NCBI GenBank assembly: GCA_030549335.1
Contig: CM060187.1
Span: 1,426,001 to 1,490,000 of the forward strand
Reading direction: 5' to 3'
DNA from: Pontederia crassipes
Taxonomy: Eukaryota > Streptophyta > Magnoliopsida > Commelinales > Pontederiaceae
Length of the DNA stretch: 64,000 bases
Shown here: positions 53,724-64,000 of the stretch, piece after piece
Numbering within the stretch: position 1 is the first letter of the stretch
How the letters are laid out: every line of letters starts with the position of its first letter
The notes under the pieces: model-generated
Told to the model about the DNA's origin: nothing
Database searches by the model: none
The model's input: the letters and a program-made list of their open reading frames with translations, nothing else
Program-made: the position numbers and the translations under genes

Positions 53724-55220
53724 AAAGGAAGAACGAGAAAGAGAGGAGAAAAAAATGGGTAAGTTTATGTCGGCTGCAAAGTTCTGACGTTTGTTGAGAA
53801 CATTTTTTCAGGAACTTTGAAAAAAAATTTAACAAAAGTGTCACGTGACGAGAATGAAAAATGTTTGACAGAATTTTGCCCGGTACTAAACACAATTTGC
53901 TGCCAAACACAGCCATAACGTTTTCCCTCTTCTTCGCATTTACCTCTGACTCGCGTCCACCAGGCGGGGGACGCCCATCCCCGCCGAATGGTGGTCGTTT
54001 CCCCTCGTTCCATGCGGACGCTTTTTATGTACGGACCCGACTTTTTATTTAGGATCCCACTAATGCCACTTCTACAATCCTTTTTGCCACTCCTAGAAAA
54101 TTGTTTTGACCTATTATTTTGCCCTTACATTAGAATGCATAAAAAAGCAAACACTGATATGGAAAAAGATTAGTGCTTATTGCCTTTGACATTACAATGT
54201 CAAATCGGAAAGTCAGAAAAACATTCTCTTACTATAATACTCAATATAAAATAAACAAAAAAAATTGAATTATAGACCTCCTTTCACGATGGTACTGAAT
54301 AAAAATGAATAAAAAGACTTCTCTTATATCATTTTATACAGTATGATTAAATAAATTTAAACTTTACTAAAATAGTTCGAAATGTCATGATTATATCATC
54401 TGAAAAACGAAAACTTTCACCCAAAAAGAAACTCTTAGTTAGAAATATTTATCAATGAAAAAGTTAATGGCTCATAATTTTTTCGTACTATCTCCTTAGG
54501 AGCAAGTTCACATTTAATATTATATAATAATTTATAATTTGACTACATTTTATTTTGTATCATCAAAATATCATAGTGATGCTCTATATCTGGGAATTGT
54601 ACACTTGTAATTAAAAATTCTTAAAATAAATTATAAGATTAGTAACTACGAGACTTAAATAAATATATAAGTGTGCAGGAAAACAAGAAGAAATATGCTA
54701 GATGAAGGAAAAAAGGAATGATACTTAATAAGAAAGTCCATTGAATTAGAAAAAAAATGACATTTCATAAATAACTAAATGTTATATATGGGTTCTCATA
54801 AATAACACAAATAAAATAAAATATTCTTTTATAAATTGTATTGGTAAAAGGATCGACCAATTTCCACTCTTTTATGTGATATTTCATTTTTCATTATAAT
54901 CTTTTTAAGATGCAATTTTGAATTATGAGTGAAATAAAGAAAGAGAAAAGAAATAGTTATTAATCAGAGAAAATAATATCTAAATTATATAAAATGAATC
55001 TTCATTTTTTTACATTATTATAATTTTTATTTTAATATATTTATGTTGATATGAAGAAAAAAAATTGAATTATACTAATAAATTAGTACTAACAATTTTA
55101 TTATCTCTCACGATAAATGCATGTTTAATACTATAATATGAAGTGATTTTGATATGACATTTATTCCTCTTTCCACTGTACAAAGAAAAGGGCAATTTAT
55201 TCCAAATAAAATGCATTGGA
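53724..55220. other. AT-rich intergenic DNA upstream of DCL4
   Basis: No gene or bordered repeat was recognised. A small GC-rich patch at 53940-54010 (CACCAGGCGGGGGACGCCC) stands out but codes for nothing evident. The last few hundred bases should hold the DCL4 promoter; no TATA box could be fixed. Confidence 0.45.
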
Positions 55221-55448
55221 GTGGCGGAAGAGAATGGAGGAGTGGCAATAGAGGTTTCCTTTATTTATTATAATGATCATAGTATCGCAACGCCTTTATG
55301 CGTCCGATTCGTTCCTCGCGCTCTAAGCTTTCCTTTTCGCGCTCTGTGCTCCTTCCCACGGAGAGGCCTTCGAAAGCGGCGCGATCGACTTCGCCGGCGA
55401 GGATCGGGTTGTCTTCGCCATGGACGGGAGTTCCAGAGCTTCGAGTAG
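55221..55448 (+). promoter_or_regulatory. Possible upstream ORF overlapping the DCL4 start
   Basis: A 75-codon frame starts at ATG 55221, is out of frame with DCL4, and ends at 55448, beyond the DCL4 ATG at 55420. If the DCL4 transcript starts upstream of 55221, ribosomes using this ATG would bypass the main start, reducing DCL4 translation. The transcription start is unknown, so this is a possibility only. Confidence 0.4.
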
Positions 55449-58400
55449 CGCCGCGAAGGACCCGAGGCACCACGCCAGACAGTGAGGCAACTTTTTGCTC
55501 TCCACTTCGATTCTGATTCCACTAGGGTTTAGCGTTTGACGTAGCTCGAATGTGTTTTGCCATTTTGTTGACGTTGCTTTCGTGGAAGGTACCAATTGGA
55601 CCTCTGTAGGAGGGCGGTGGAGGATAACATCATCGTGTACCTCGGGACGGGTTGCGGGAAGACGCGCATAGCCGTCATGCTCATGTACGAGCTCGGCCAC
55701 CTCATCCGGAAGCCCAGCGATCGCATCTGCGTCTTTCTCGCGCCGACCATACCCCTCGTTCAACAGGTGCGTGCTTTCCGCGGGGCTGCTTTCATAATCT
55801 TCTATGGATCCGGATAGATAAGCGGGGTTAAAAAGCGTTCAAATGTGAAAGACCCTTAGCGATATTGTATAGACGGTAACTGAGCGTTCTTGTAGTATGC
55901 TCTGTGGTTCGTACCCGATTCTCATTATTTCAGTGGAATTAGATATCCTAGAATGAGAAATGATCTGTGTTCCAGATGATTTCATTTTACATATTATTTC
56001 TTGCCGCCTGCCTGAGGCTGATAGATGTCTCTAGCGTTCTTTACTATCTAAGTTTCACCAGTTGCCCGTCTACTTGATGCTGATATATTTATAAATCTCT
56101 TCTGTCTTGTTCTAGCGCCTGACCACCCAATCCCAAAGTGAAAGTGGAAAACTTGTAAAACAAACTACTAGCTCTTTCTTTTCTAGCTTTCTCTTCCTTG
56201 TTCGGCTAATACAATTGAAGGAGAATGGATCCTTATGTTCTGTATATGCTTACAACAGAAAAATATTTTTTTGAAGGCAACACGAGAAAAATTTCTTTCC
56301 CTTGAACAAAGAAGTTGAAGTAAAGAAGAATGATTGCATATGATTATTGAGTATTTCTTTAACTCACATCATACACAAATCATATCATGGTAAAAAGAAA
56401 ACTGTACCTGACAACATCCTGAACACAGAATTTATTCAGTTTGATGAGGCATGATTTTATTTTCCTGTACTTTGTCATTTTCAAATTATGAGGGTCCTTT
56501 CATGTCTGTCTTTTTTGGTTGTGAAGTGTTACTTGGAAACAGATAGGCTAATCATAAGTATCCACTCTGGAACTTGTACATGCGTGGAGAACGTGATGTT
56601 GATGGCACATCACATGATGCAACACTGGCGAATAAGCAACTAATGAATTCTATCCAAACTGTGTAACCAATCATTGAACTTGTACATATTATCTCACAAC
56701 AATAAAATTGAATGACTGTAAACATGGCAATCATGCTTTCCCCTTTCAAAAAAGTATTCACTCTGGAAGAGCTTTGAAGAGTGTGTGACAATAAGACCAT
56801 CAATATCATAAGTGAATGAATAAGGAATCCTGAAATGAAATGAGCAAGCATGGAAAAATGGTACTTCATGTAGTTCCATGTGCATATTTTTTTATTAACA
56901 ATCTCGAAATAAATTAGGCATCTAAAATTTCTGTTCTCTGTTGTTGACATGGCAACTGTATTCAACAGTGTACAATTTGGAGAACACCATTTTCATGCAT
57001 ATTATGGAACCCCAAAAAATAGATTTTTCACCGATTTCCACACTATATATTTTCTTGAACTTGAAAGTGGATCTGTCTCAATTAACTGTGCCACGGGAAC
57101 CTTATTTGTCCATCATATTGTGTTTATAATTTTGGTTATTTAGTTTTTTAATGCTTTTAATGGAATAATAATGAGGTTACGACAACTTGAATTTGATAAG
57201 GGCTAACTATTTTTTTAGCAAGCCATGGTCATTGAGAAGTCAACTGACTTTAAAGTGCGGAGCTACTACGGAAATTGTAGGCATTTGAAGGATCATGGTG
57301 ATTGGAAAAAGGAGGTGGAACAGTATGAAGTAAGTACCAACATATTATGTGTTTCCAGTATTCAAAACTTTGTTTTCATTTGTTCTTCTGTAACTTTGAC
57401 ATGGGAATACTGGATATGTGAATAAGCATTCTGCAGATAGATAAAAATTGACTTACATGGCTGGAATGCAGATTTTGTTTTGATCTATAAATTTCATTGA
57501 ATCTAACTGCTGATGTGATTACTCACAGTGTTTTCTTTTTGCCATCTCATGGGCTGTACAAGGCAACTGTACTATCTTTTAAGGTGATTGATTTATTGGG
57601 CAATCATAAATATATCGACCATCATTTCTCTGTAGAGAGTGGAGTTCGTGCCTCCCAATTCTTTTTACACTATTTTGATTCCTCCTCCCTGTTTCTTTTG
57701 ACCTGCACATACACTTGTACAATTTTCTTCCAATACCCCCCCCAATACACACACACACAAAATTGTCTGGCTCTGCCTGTGGGTAATTTCTCTTGTTTAT
57801 TTTTAGAGGTGTGAATACATGAAAACGTCGTAACTGAAAGTTTGAAAAGTGAGATCTCCACGATATACCTAGATTGTATTTGTCATCATAGGTGATGGTG
57901 TGGTTAGAAGATTAATCAGCACACTGTGCGCTTTCGTCTCTATTAAAAACCATTCTATCCAATTTATTTGCTAATTGCATGCTAACTATATATTTTTATT
58001 TTTTGTGTAAACTATATACTGGAATTTGATATGTATGTGTTTGGCTCTGCAGGTGTTTGTCATGATCCCCCAAATATTTCTTTATAATTTGCAGCATTGC
58101 CTCATTAGTATGGACACGGTGGCTCTATTGATTTTTGACGAGTGCCATCATGCACAATCACACAAGAGACATCCCTATGCATTAATCATGAAGGTTCTAT
58201 TGTGCATTCATTTACACATTGAGGTGAATTTATTTCTTTGTTTGATGACAGATGTTTTGTTTTTTTCTTCTTGGCCACCTTGTAGGAATTTTATAAGCCT
58301 GATTCTGAAAAACGTCCTCATATATTTGGCATGACTGCTTCTCCTATCACTGGAAAAGGTAATGTAGCTATTTTAACCCTGAACTGTGATTAATGATAAG

Positions 58401-61400
58401 TTCAGGCATGTTAATTATTGATTTTATCGTTTGTTTGTTTTGGCCAAAGTTTGTAGCATAATTATTTGCCACTGAAAAACACTTTATCTGTTGGAGATTT
58501 TGCTCTTAAGATTCTCATACATTTCTGTAAATCACGAATTGTTGCTATTTCCTTGTTGTATAACTCTTTCCAGGATTCATTTGCACCTGATTTTAAAATA
58601 ATTATCACAGGTGGTACAGATCAACTGAATTACACCAAATGCATCAACAGTTTAGAGAGTTTGATTGATGCCAAGGTATTCTGAACAACATTCTAATCGA
58701 TGATGGTTGTTCATTGATGATGTTAAATATAATCAATTTGTTATTTTGTCTTTTAATGCTTCCTTTTTTCTTGGAATAATAGGTCTGTTCTATTGATGAC
58801 ACATTTGAATTCGAAAGTGTTGCTCCTTCTCCAGAGATTAAGGTTTATCTCTATGGTCCAGTTTTGCAAGATGCTGCCAGTCCTACTTTTGCCTACTGCA
58901 AAGAACTTGAAGAGATAAACAAACAAGTTAGGATATCTTGAATCTTTGCATCTTACTGTTTTATGTGTGCAGATATGTTGTTACTTATTCTTTATGATGA
59001 TTCTAGTGCATATTCATGCTAAGTGAAAAGCTACAAGATAATGAAGATCATCAGAAACAGATGAAACTTCTGTGGAGGCAACACGACACCTTAATTTTCT
59101 GTTTGCAAAACATTGGTCTATATGGAGCCATGATAGTAAGTCATATTCTAGTGTATGCTTCCTTCATATTAGCTTATGTTACTCTATCAAATATGTTTGC
59201 GTTTATTCTTTTAAAACATGCTTTGCTGAATGATTACAGTAACTTGAAATTGTTTATGTGTTTTGATTTAGTTCTTTAGTCTTCTTTCCATCTTCCCTCT
59301 AGTGATTGGAGATTTTGCCATAAGTTGTTTGTTTGCATGGTTCAAGCAAAATTAATTTCCATGACTCTGTGTGGTCTTTGAATATCTACTATAAATCATA
59401 TTTACTAATTCTTTATACCCTAACACCTATACTTTCATTTGCCTTTCACCTTCAATATGTTTCTAAGAAAAATATGCTGTGAAATCATTCAAATGTTTTA
59501 AGCCTTTTTTTAAAGAAAGTCTTACCTTTTGGATTATTTAAATCTTATCAATGTTTCTTCAGTTACTCTAAGGATGTACAAGTCTTTTGGACTTTCTTGT
59601 ATCTTTTATGCCTGGAGAACAGAATACTTATGTCAGCATGTGTTGGTAGCCTCTTCCCTTTTGCCTGCTATAGGTTATCTTGGCAGCTTCTCCTGCATGA
59701 ATTATTGAATTTGGTTTTGTATGTTCTTTCTTGCCTCCTGTTGTATTGAACCATCATTAGAACTCTTTGTTTTTTTTTTTGGTTGTCAAAGGCTGCACGT
59801 ATTCTTTTGGCTTCTGATGGAGTTGACATTGAAAAACTGGACAGAGATGATGGTGATGTCAATAATGATCTAACAAGCCTATATTTGATGAAGGCAATCA
59901 CGATTTTAAGTTCTAACTCAGTTGACGGTATGCGTATATTTCGTTTCCTATTAAATATTGATGTCCCACATTATTGAAATATTTGGAAGTATAATTGATG
60001 TATAAATTTTGATTGCACGCGCTTTAACCTTCAGGAGACATTATTTGCTGACCATTCTTCTTACTCCAAACATGTCAAGTAAAAATTGATAGAAGTTGAA
60101 AAATATAAGTGAACTATATGACTATGAAATTAAGAATAAGATAGATATTGCTAGTAGTAAAAGTGCAAGAGTTTTGAATGCAATCAGTACTTATAGCTTG
60201 TCCGTTGGATAAGACAAAGTTCATAATAAAATTGTTTGTATTGAGCAGTCCAAACTCCATTTACACGATTAGTACACAAACTTTTCAAAGGCTCTCCTAA
60301 ATTTAATATCAACCTGTATTTATAACATGGAGAATTACTTACTTTGACTACAACAAAAATAATCTTAGAGACATACTTTGGAATATTGTGGGTTGTAACT
60401 AACTAACTGATAAGATACCACTTAGTATTAGATAGTGGCTGGTTAATTAAATAGTGGGTAGTTAGAATATACCACTTTGTATTAGTTAGTGGCTGGTTAA
60501 TTAAGTAGTGGGTAGTTAGTTATATTTGTAGTTCTATTATAGTTATTGTAACTACCTTTGCTTGTTATAAATACATGCATGAGTTTTAGTTATTTGTACC
60601 GTGGAGGGCTTGTTTAAAAAAAAAAAGATTGGGGTCAAGAACATCTCTCTTTACATGCTGTGTGACAGTCAGGAGGTTGCATTATTGGCTGGAGATCGGA
60701 TGTTTTATCGGCGGTGGACTCTTGGACAACCCGCTTTTCGATGACGGCCCATCTATGGAGTCAGGGGGACAACATCAACTATCTCATATCCTGTGTACGG
60801 GCTTTGTTTTGCATCCTTGCGCAACACTTTATGGGAGGAGCTTCGGGAGGCACGCACCCACCTCCTAGACGTGCGGTGGCTGATCGGAGGAGACTTCAAT
60901 GTCACCCTTGACATGGAGGATCAGCCCGTAAGATGTTGAGGGTGGAACATCGATGCAAAGGAGTTTAGAGACTTCATTGACTCACAATCGTTGGTTGACT
61001 TCTCGCCCACCAATTGTAGATTCACATGGAGGAGTATAGCCGCACCATCTACCAGATCGACCATTTTCTTGGATTGCTAGAGTTAGTTGAGGCGCACGAG
61101 CTGGCAGACGTCCATGTGTTCTCGGACCACACTTCCCTCATGTGGCGGTCCAACGACGATGAGACATAGTGCTCCCTTTTTCGATTCGAGCGTTCATGGC
61201 TTTTGGAGGACGGCTTTCGACAGTGGCACCCTCGAATTCTGCAGACAGGACACTAGCGACCCTCTTGTCCAACATGCGCTCCTTTCTTTGTCAGCATTGT
61301 CGATTTTAGGACGGATGCCCTGGGGATGATTGGTTGGGTGGACCGCATCAAGAACTCCCGCCATCTCACGGACTCAGGAGGTGGATGAGCGCAAACACAC

Positions 61401-63847
61401 AAAGACCGTCTAGATGGATGATAGGATAGTGGAAACCCAGTGGAGGCAGCCATCCCGGTAGACCTAGCTTGAGTAGGGAGATGCCAACACTAGGTTTTTT
61501 CACCTATATGCTAGCTCTCGACGGAGGGCTAACAAGATCGAGCAGATAGTGGTGGAGGGGCAGCGGATCAGCTTTTCTTCAGGATTGGACCATCATCGAC
61601 AATTACATCGTTGCAGAGATCATCGCCTAGTGGAGGAGGACCAACTCTCCGGCCTTCTTATGGAAGGTCGACTTCGCCAAGCCTATGATACAGTTTCATG
61701 ATCCTTATGGCATGCCATTTAGGCTAGAGGTTCTCAACGACCTGGATCGCTTGAATGAAGCGGTGCATCACCTCCACTTCCTTCTTGGTCTTAGTCAACA
61801 GGGTGAGATCAAGGGAGTGGGTACAACCATAGAGAGGAGTCCGGTAGGCGTCCTCATGCTGTTTGTTCTTGGTGTTGATGCCCTCGCCATATGCACCTAG
61901 GCCTCCTACGAGGCGGGCCTCTTTAGTGTCTTCGCTAGGAGCCTCGTCCCCCTTCTTTAGTACGCGAACGACATGGTCTTCTTCGTTGCGGGCTCGGAGC
62001 AAGAGGCTCCTCGCGTCGTGATTCTCGTGGATCTATTCGGTGCGACGACCGGCCTTCACATTAACCATGCCAAATCATCCTTCATCCCTTTTGGCATGGT
62101 TCCTGAGGAGGCAGTTCGATGCACATCCTCGCTTCACACTCCGAGCAGCTCCCTTTCGATCACCTACTTAGGACTTCCGTTCTCAGACCGCCACATCACC
62201 TCGTGAGGGTGGACTTCAGTCATAGAGCGCATGGAGCACAAATTTCACGGTTGGAGTTCACGACTACTATCACGTGGGGGTCAACTCGTTCTGTCACGAT
62301 CAGTGCTCTCGGCGCTCTCGCCATACTATATGTCAATCTTGCCATTGTCGGATCAGGTACTTAAACGATTAGATTCACTGAGGAGCAGCTTTTTTTGGCA
62401 GGGACGAGGTCCTGAGCATCGTGGAGTTCATCTAGTCGATTGGAGCAGCAACTGGGGGGTTCGCGATCTCCGGTGCGCCAACTGGGCTCTACTAGCCCAG
62501 TGGCTCATGTGGATTATGGGGTCGGAGGACAGTCTTTGGCGCATAGTCTTCTACACTACTATGGGCGGGGCCTGTCCTGGGAGTCGAGGATCGTTTTACT
62601 CCGCGAAGCCTCATCCTTTTGGCGGGGAGTGGCAGCTATGGCCCTGCGGGTCCGCCCCCTCATGGTTTCTTCCCTCGGCTCAATGGAGGAGTTCTCTTTC
62701 TGGCTGTCTCTGGGACTCGTTTGCAGAGGCATTCCCTCGCCTTTGGGCCCTGACGACGTTCCCAAGGCCACAGTAGTAGAGACCTGGATAGAGGAGGGAG
62801 GGCCGGGATCTCGTGCTTGGTCCTCCATTTTCAGATCACACCTATTTGATTAGCGCTTTACAAAGTTTTTGGCCCTCCATCAGCGGCTGGCAAGCCTACG
62901 TCCGGACCGTTCCAGGATGGATGGATGGGTTTGGCTATCGAAGTCTTTCTCAACACACAACCTCTACATCCGCTTCCTCCCCACCACCACTATGTCGGAG
63001 GATTTTTGGACTTGCAAACTCTCTCTAGTAGAGAGAAAGTCAAGATCTTTGCTTGGCTTCTACTGCGCGGTCAGCTTCTCTCCAGGAGTTACAGGGCGCG
63101 ATGGGCGCAACATAGTGACACATCGGGTGTATTATGTGGCGAGTCAGTGGAGGACATCCCCCACTTGTTCTTTGACTGCCAGACATCCTGGGGCATCTAC
63201 CAGCAGACGAGCATTGCGAGCCTCTTTTCTTCAGACTCAGAGATCATGTGGCAGACATTTCGGGGACTCATGCACCAGAGACTGTGTTGCAGAGCGCCAC
63301 TAGTGACCTTTGTGGCCGGTGCCTCGGCCATTTGACTACAGCGCAATCGGATCATTTTTTGCGAGGAGAGATGTCAGCCTAAGCGTATTGTACACATATT
63401 CTCTTTATCAGGGAGTGGGGTTTTGGCTAGCCCGGTTATTTTTCCATCATCTTGATGCTCTTTCTGAGTGCTTACACTTGTACACTTTTTCAACATATAT
63501 AGTTGGATGACAACCACAACTCTGGTGGTCATCCTTTCCCTTCTCAAAAAAAAAAAAAAATCTAAAAATGAACTTAAATATGCATTGGATCTCTTACTTT
63601 TAACCTTTACACGTACACACTGAAATGAAACTACTGTTAAATGTTCTAAATGCACGTTTAAGATGAAATTTTGTTTATTTCAAGTCATGGGCATTTTGTT
63701 GCTTTCATTTTTTGGAGCACATTTAAGATGAAATTCACATGTATCAGGTGATGGCAATGCAACTGATTCCTTATCTTTAAATGTGCTTGAAGAGCCCTTC
63801 TTCTCAATGAAGTTATTATCTCTCATCAGGATTCTTGTGTCCTACAG
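55420..63847 (+). CDS. DCL4: DICER-LIKE 4, N-terminal part (truncated by the window end)
   Basis: DCL4 is the RNase III-type enzyme that cuts long double-stranded RNA into 21-nt siRNAs in tasiRNA biogenesis and antiviral silencing. Ten exons are visible: 55420-55481, 55589-55766, 57219-57329, 58053-58193, 58286-58358, 58611-58675, 58783-58926, 59007-59135, 59792-59927 and 63748-63847, all GT-AG and in phase, covering about 379 residues. They carry the first helicase lobe: Walker A GTGCGKT at 40-46, [27 protein letters not shown], Walker B DECHH at 146-150 and [11 protein letters not shown]. Next comes the DCL4-like insert region ([36 protein letters not shown]). Order and wording match DCL4 better than DCL2 or DCL3. 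PAZ, RNase III and dsRBD domains lie beyond the window. Start: the ATG in a GCC-ATG-G context, giving the short leader ([20 protein letters not shown]) expected here. Intron 9 (3.8 kb) holds a LINE. Confidence 0.93.
60418..60525. repeat. 54-bp tandem duplication in DCL4 intron 9
   Basis: The unit from CCACTTAGTATTAGATAGTG to GGGTAGTTAGAATATA is repeated from 60472 with a few changes. A TTGTTATAAATACATGCATG block follows at about 60563, so the region resembles a promoter-bearing LTR U3, but no element borders were found. Confidence 0.65.
60630..63560 (+). mobile_element. 5'-truncated LINE (L1-type) in DCL4 intron 9
   Basis: Plus strand, same direction as DCL4. The order of remains is: endonuclease scrap ([17 protein letters not shown], then [16 protein letters not shown]), reverse transcriptase pieces (YANDMVFF in place of the catalytic YADD, then [20 protein letters not shown] and [10 protein letters not shown]) and the zinc-binding tail ([38 protein letters not shown] and [18 protein letters not shown]). 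It ends in CCTTTCCCTTCTC followed by about 15 A (63545-63560). Frame shifts and stops are frequent and ORF1 is missing. The catalytic Asp to Asn change and the breaks show that it is inactive. The 3' end matches that of the LINE in the DnaJ intron. Confidence 0.8.
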
Positions 63848-64000
63848 GTATATATCTGTTTTTTTACTATTGATGGTTGATTGGCTTTCTGATTAGGTTT
63901 CATTAACCTCTTACCTTCGGAGTCTGGTTGGTTGCGCAATTGATGCTAGGTGTGAAAGAGGTCCAATCTCAAGTAGTTTGCCACTTTTGTAGGTGGCAAG
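63848..64000. other. DCL4 intron 10, start
   Basis: Follows the splice donor at 63848. No further DCL4 exon is recognisable up to the window end, so the remaining exons lie outside it. Confidence 0.6.

Noticed and set aside
63880..64000. Further DCL4 exon at the right edge
   Set aside because: No frame here matches the expected continuation of the DCL4 helicase region; it looks like intron.

Overview
This is nuclear DNA from a flowering plant. The genes have many introns with GT-AG boundaries, the intergenic DNA is AT-rich, and transposable elements of plant type are everywhere. GC-rich first exons followed by AT-rich downstream exons suggest a monocot, but the species cannot be fixed from the sequence. 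No bacterial-style operon, CRISPR array, rRNA or tRNA gene was seen.

Five protein-coding genes are supported. From left to right: (1) minus strand, 4585-10669 plus a non-coding first exon near 11685-11985, a chloroplast DnaJ/Hsp40 of the DJA5/DJA6 type; (2) minus strand, 13667-16680, a 308-residue protein of unknown function with a coiled coil and EAR-type repression motifs at the C-terminus; (3) plus strand, 28234-35787, a 19-exon chloroplast adenylate kinase fused to a DUF1995-like domain (the Arabidopsis adenylate kinase 5 type); (4) minus strand, 36443-38893, an intronless 816-residue proline-rich, extensin-like protein; (5) plus strand, 55420 to the right edge, the first ten coding exons of DICER-LIKE 4, cut off by the window end. 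Exon coordinates were derived by hand from splice sites, reading phase and remembered family conservation. Genes 1 and 3 act in plastids; gene 5 makes 21-nt small RNAs. There is no sign that the five genes work together.

The rest is mobile DNA and simple repeats. A LINE with an internal inversion (twin-priming signature) lies in a DnaJ intron, and a related, longer LINE lies in DCL4 intron 9. A SINE-like unit sits in an adenylate kinase intron. At 39532-42382 there is a decayed Copia element with a 5-bp target duplication. At about 48060-53723 a second, rearranged Copia element lies on the minus strand; it has an extra ORF region between pol and the 3' LTR, LTRs filled with repeats of the palindrome CGGTCGACCG, and a CACTA transposon end inserted in its RNase H region. 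A MULE-like element with a 9-bp target duplication is at 23712-25662, a long-TIR foldback-like element at 20757-21681, a small palindromic MITE at 6657-6810, Ty3/Gypsy gag remains near 44.4-45.1 kb, and four fragments of one Copia LTR family are scattered in the left third.

The most unusual structure is the second Copia element: palindrome arrays in both LTRs and in internal DNA, combined with an accessory ORF of unknown function.
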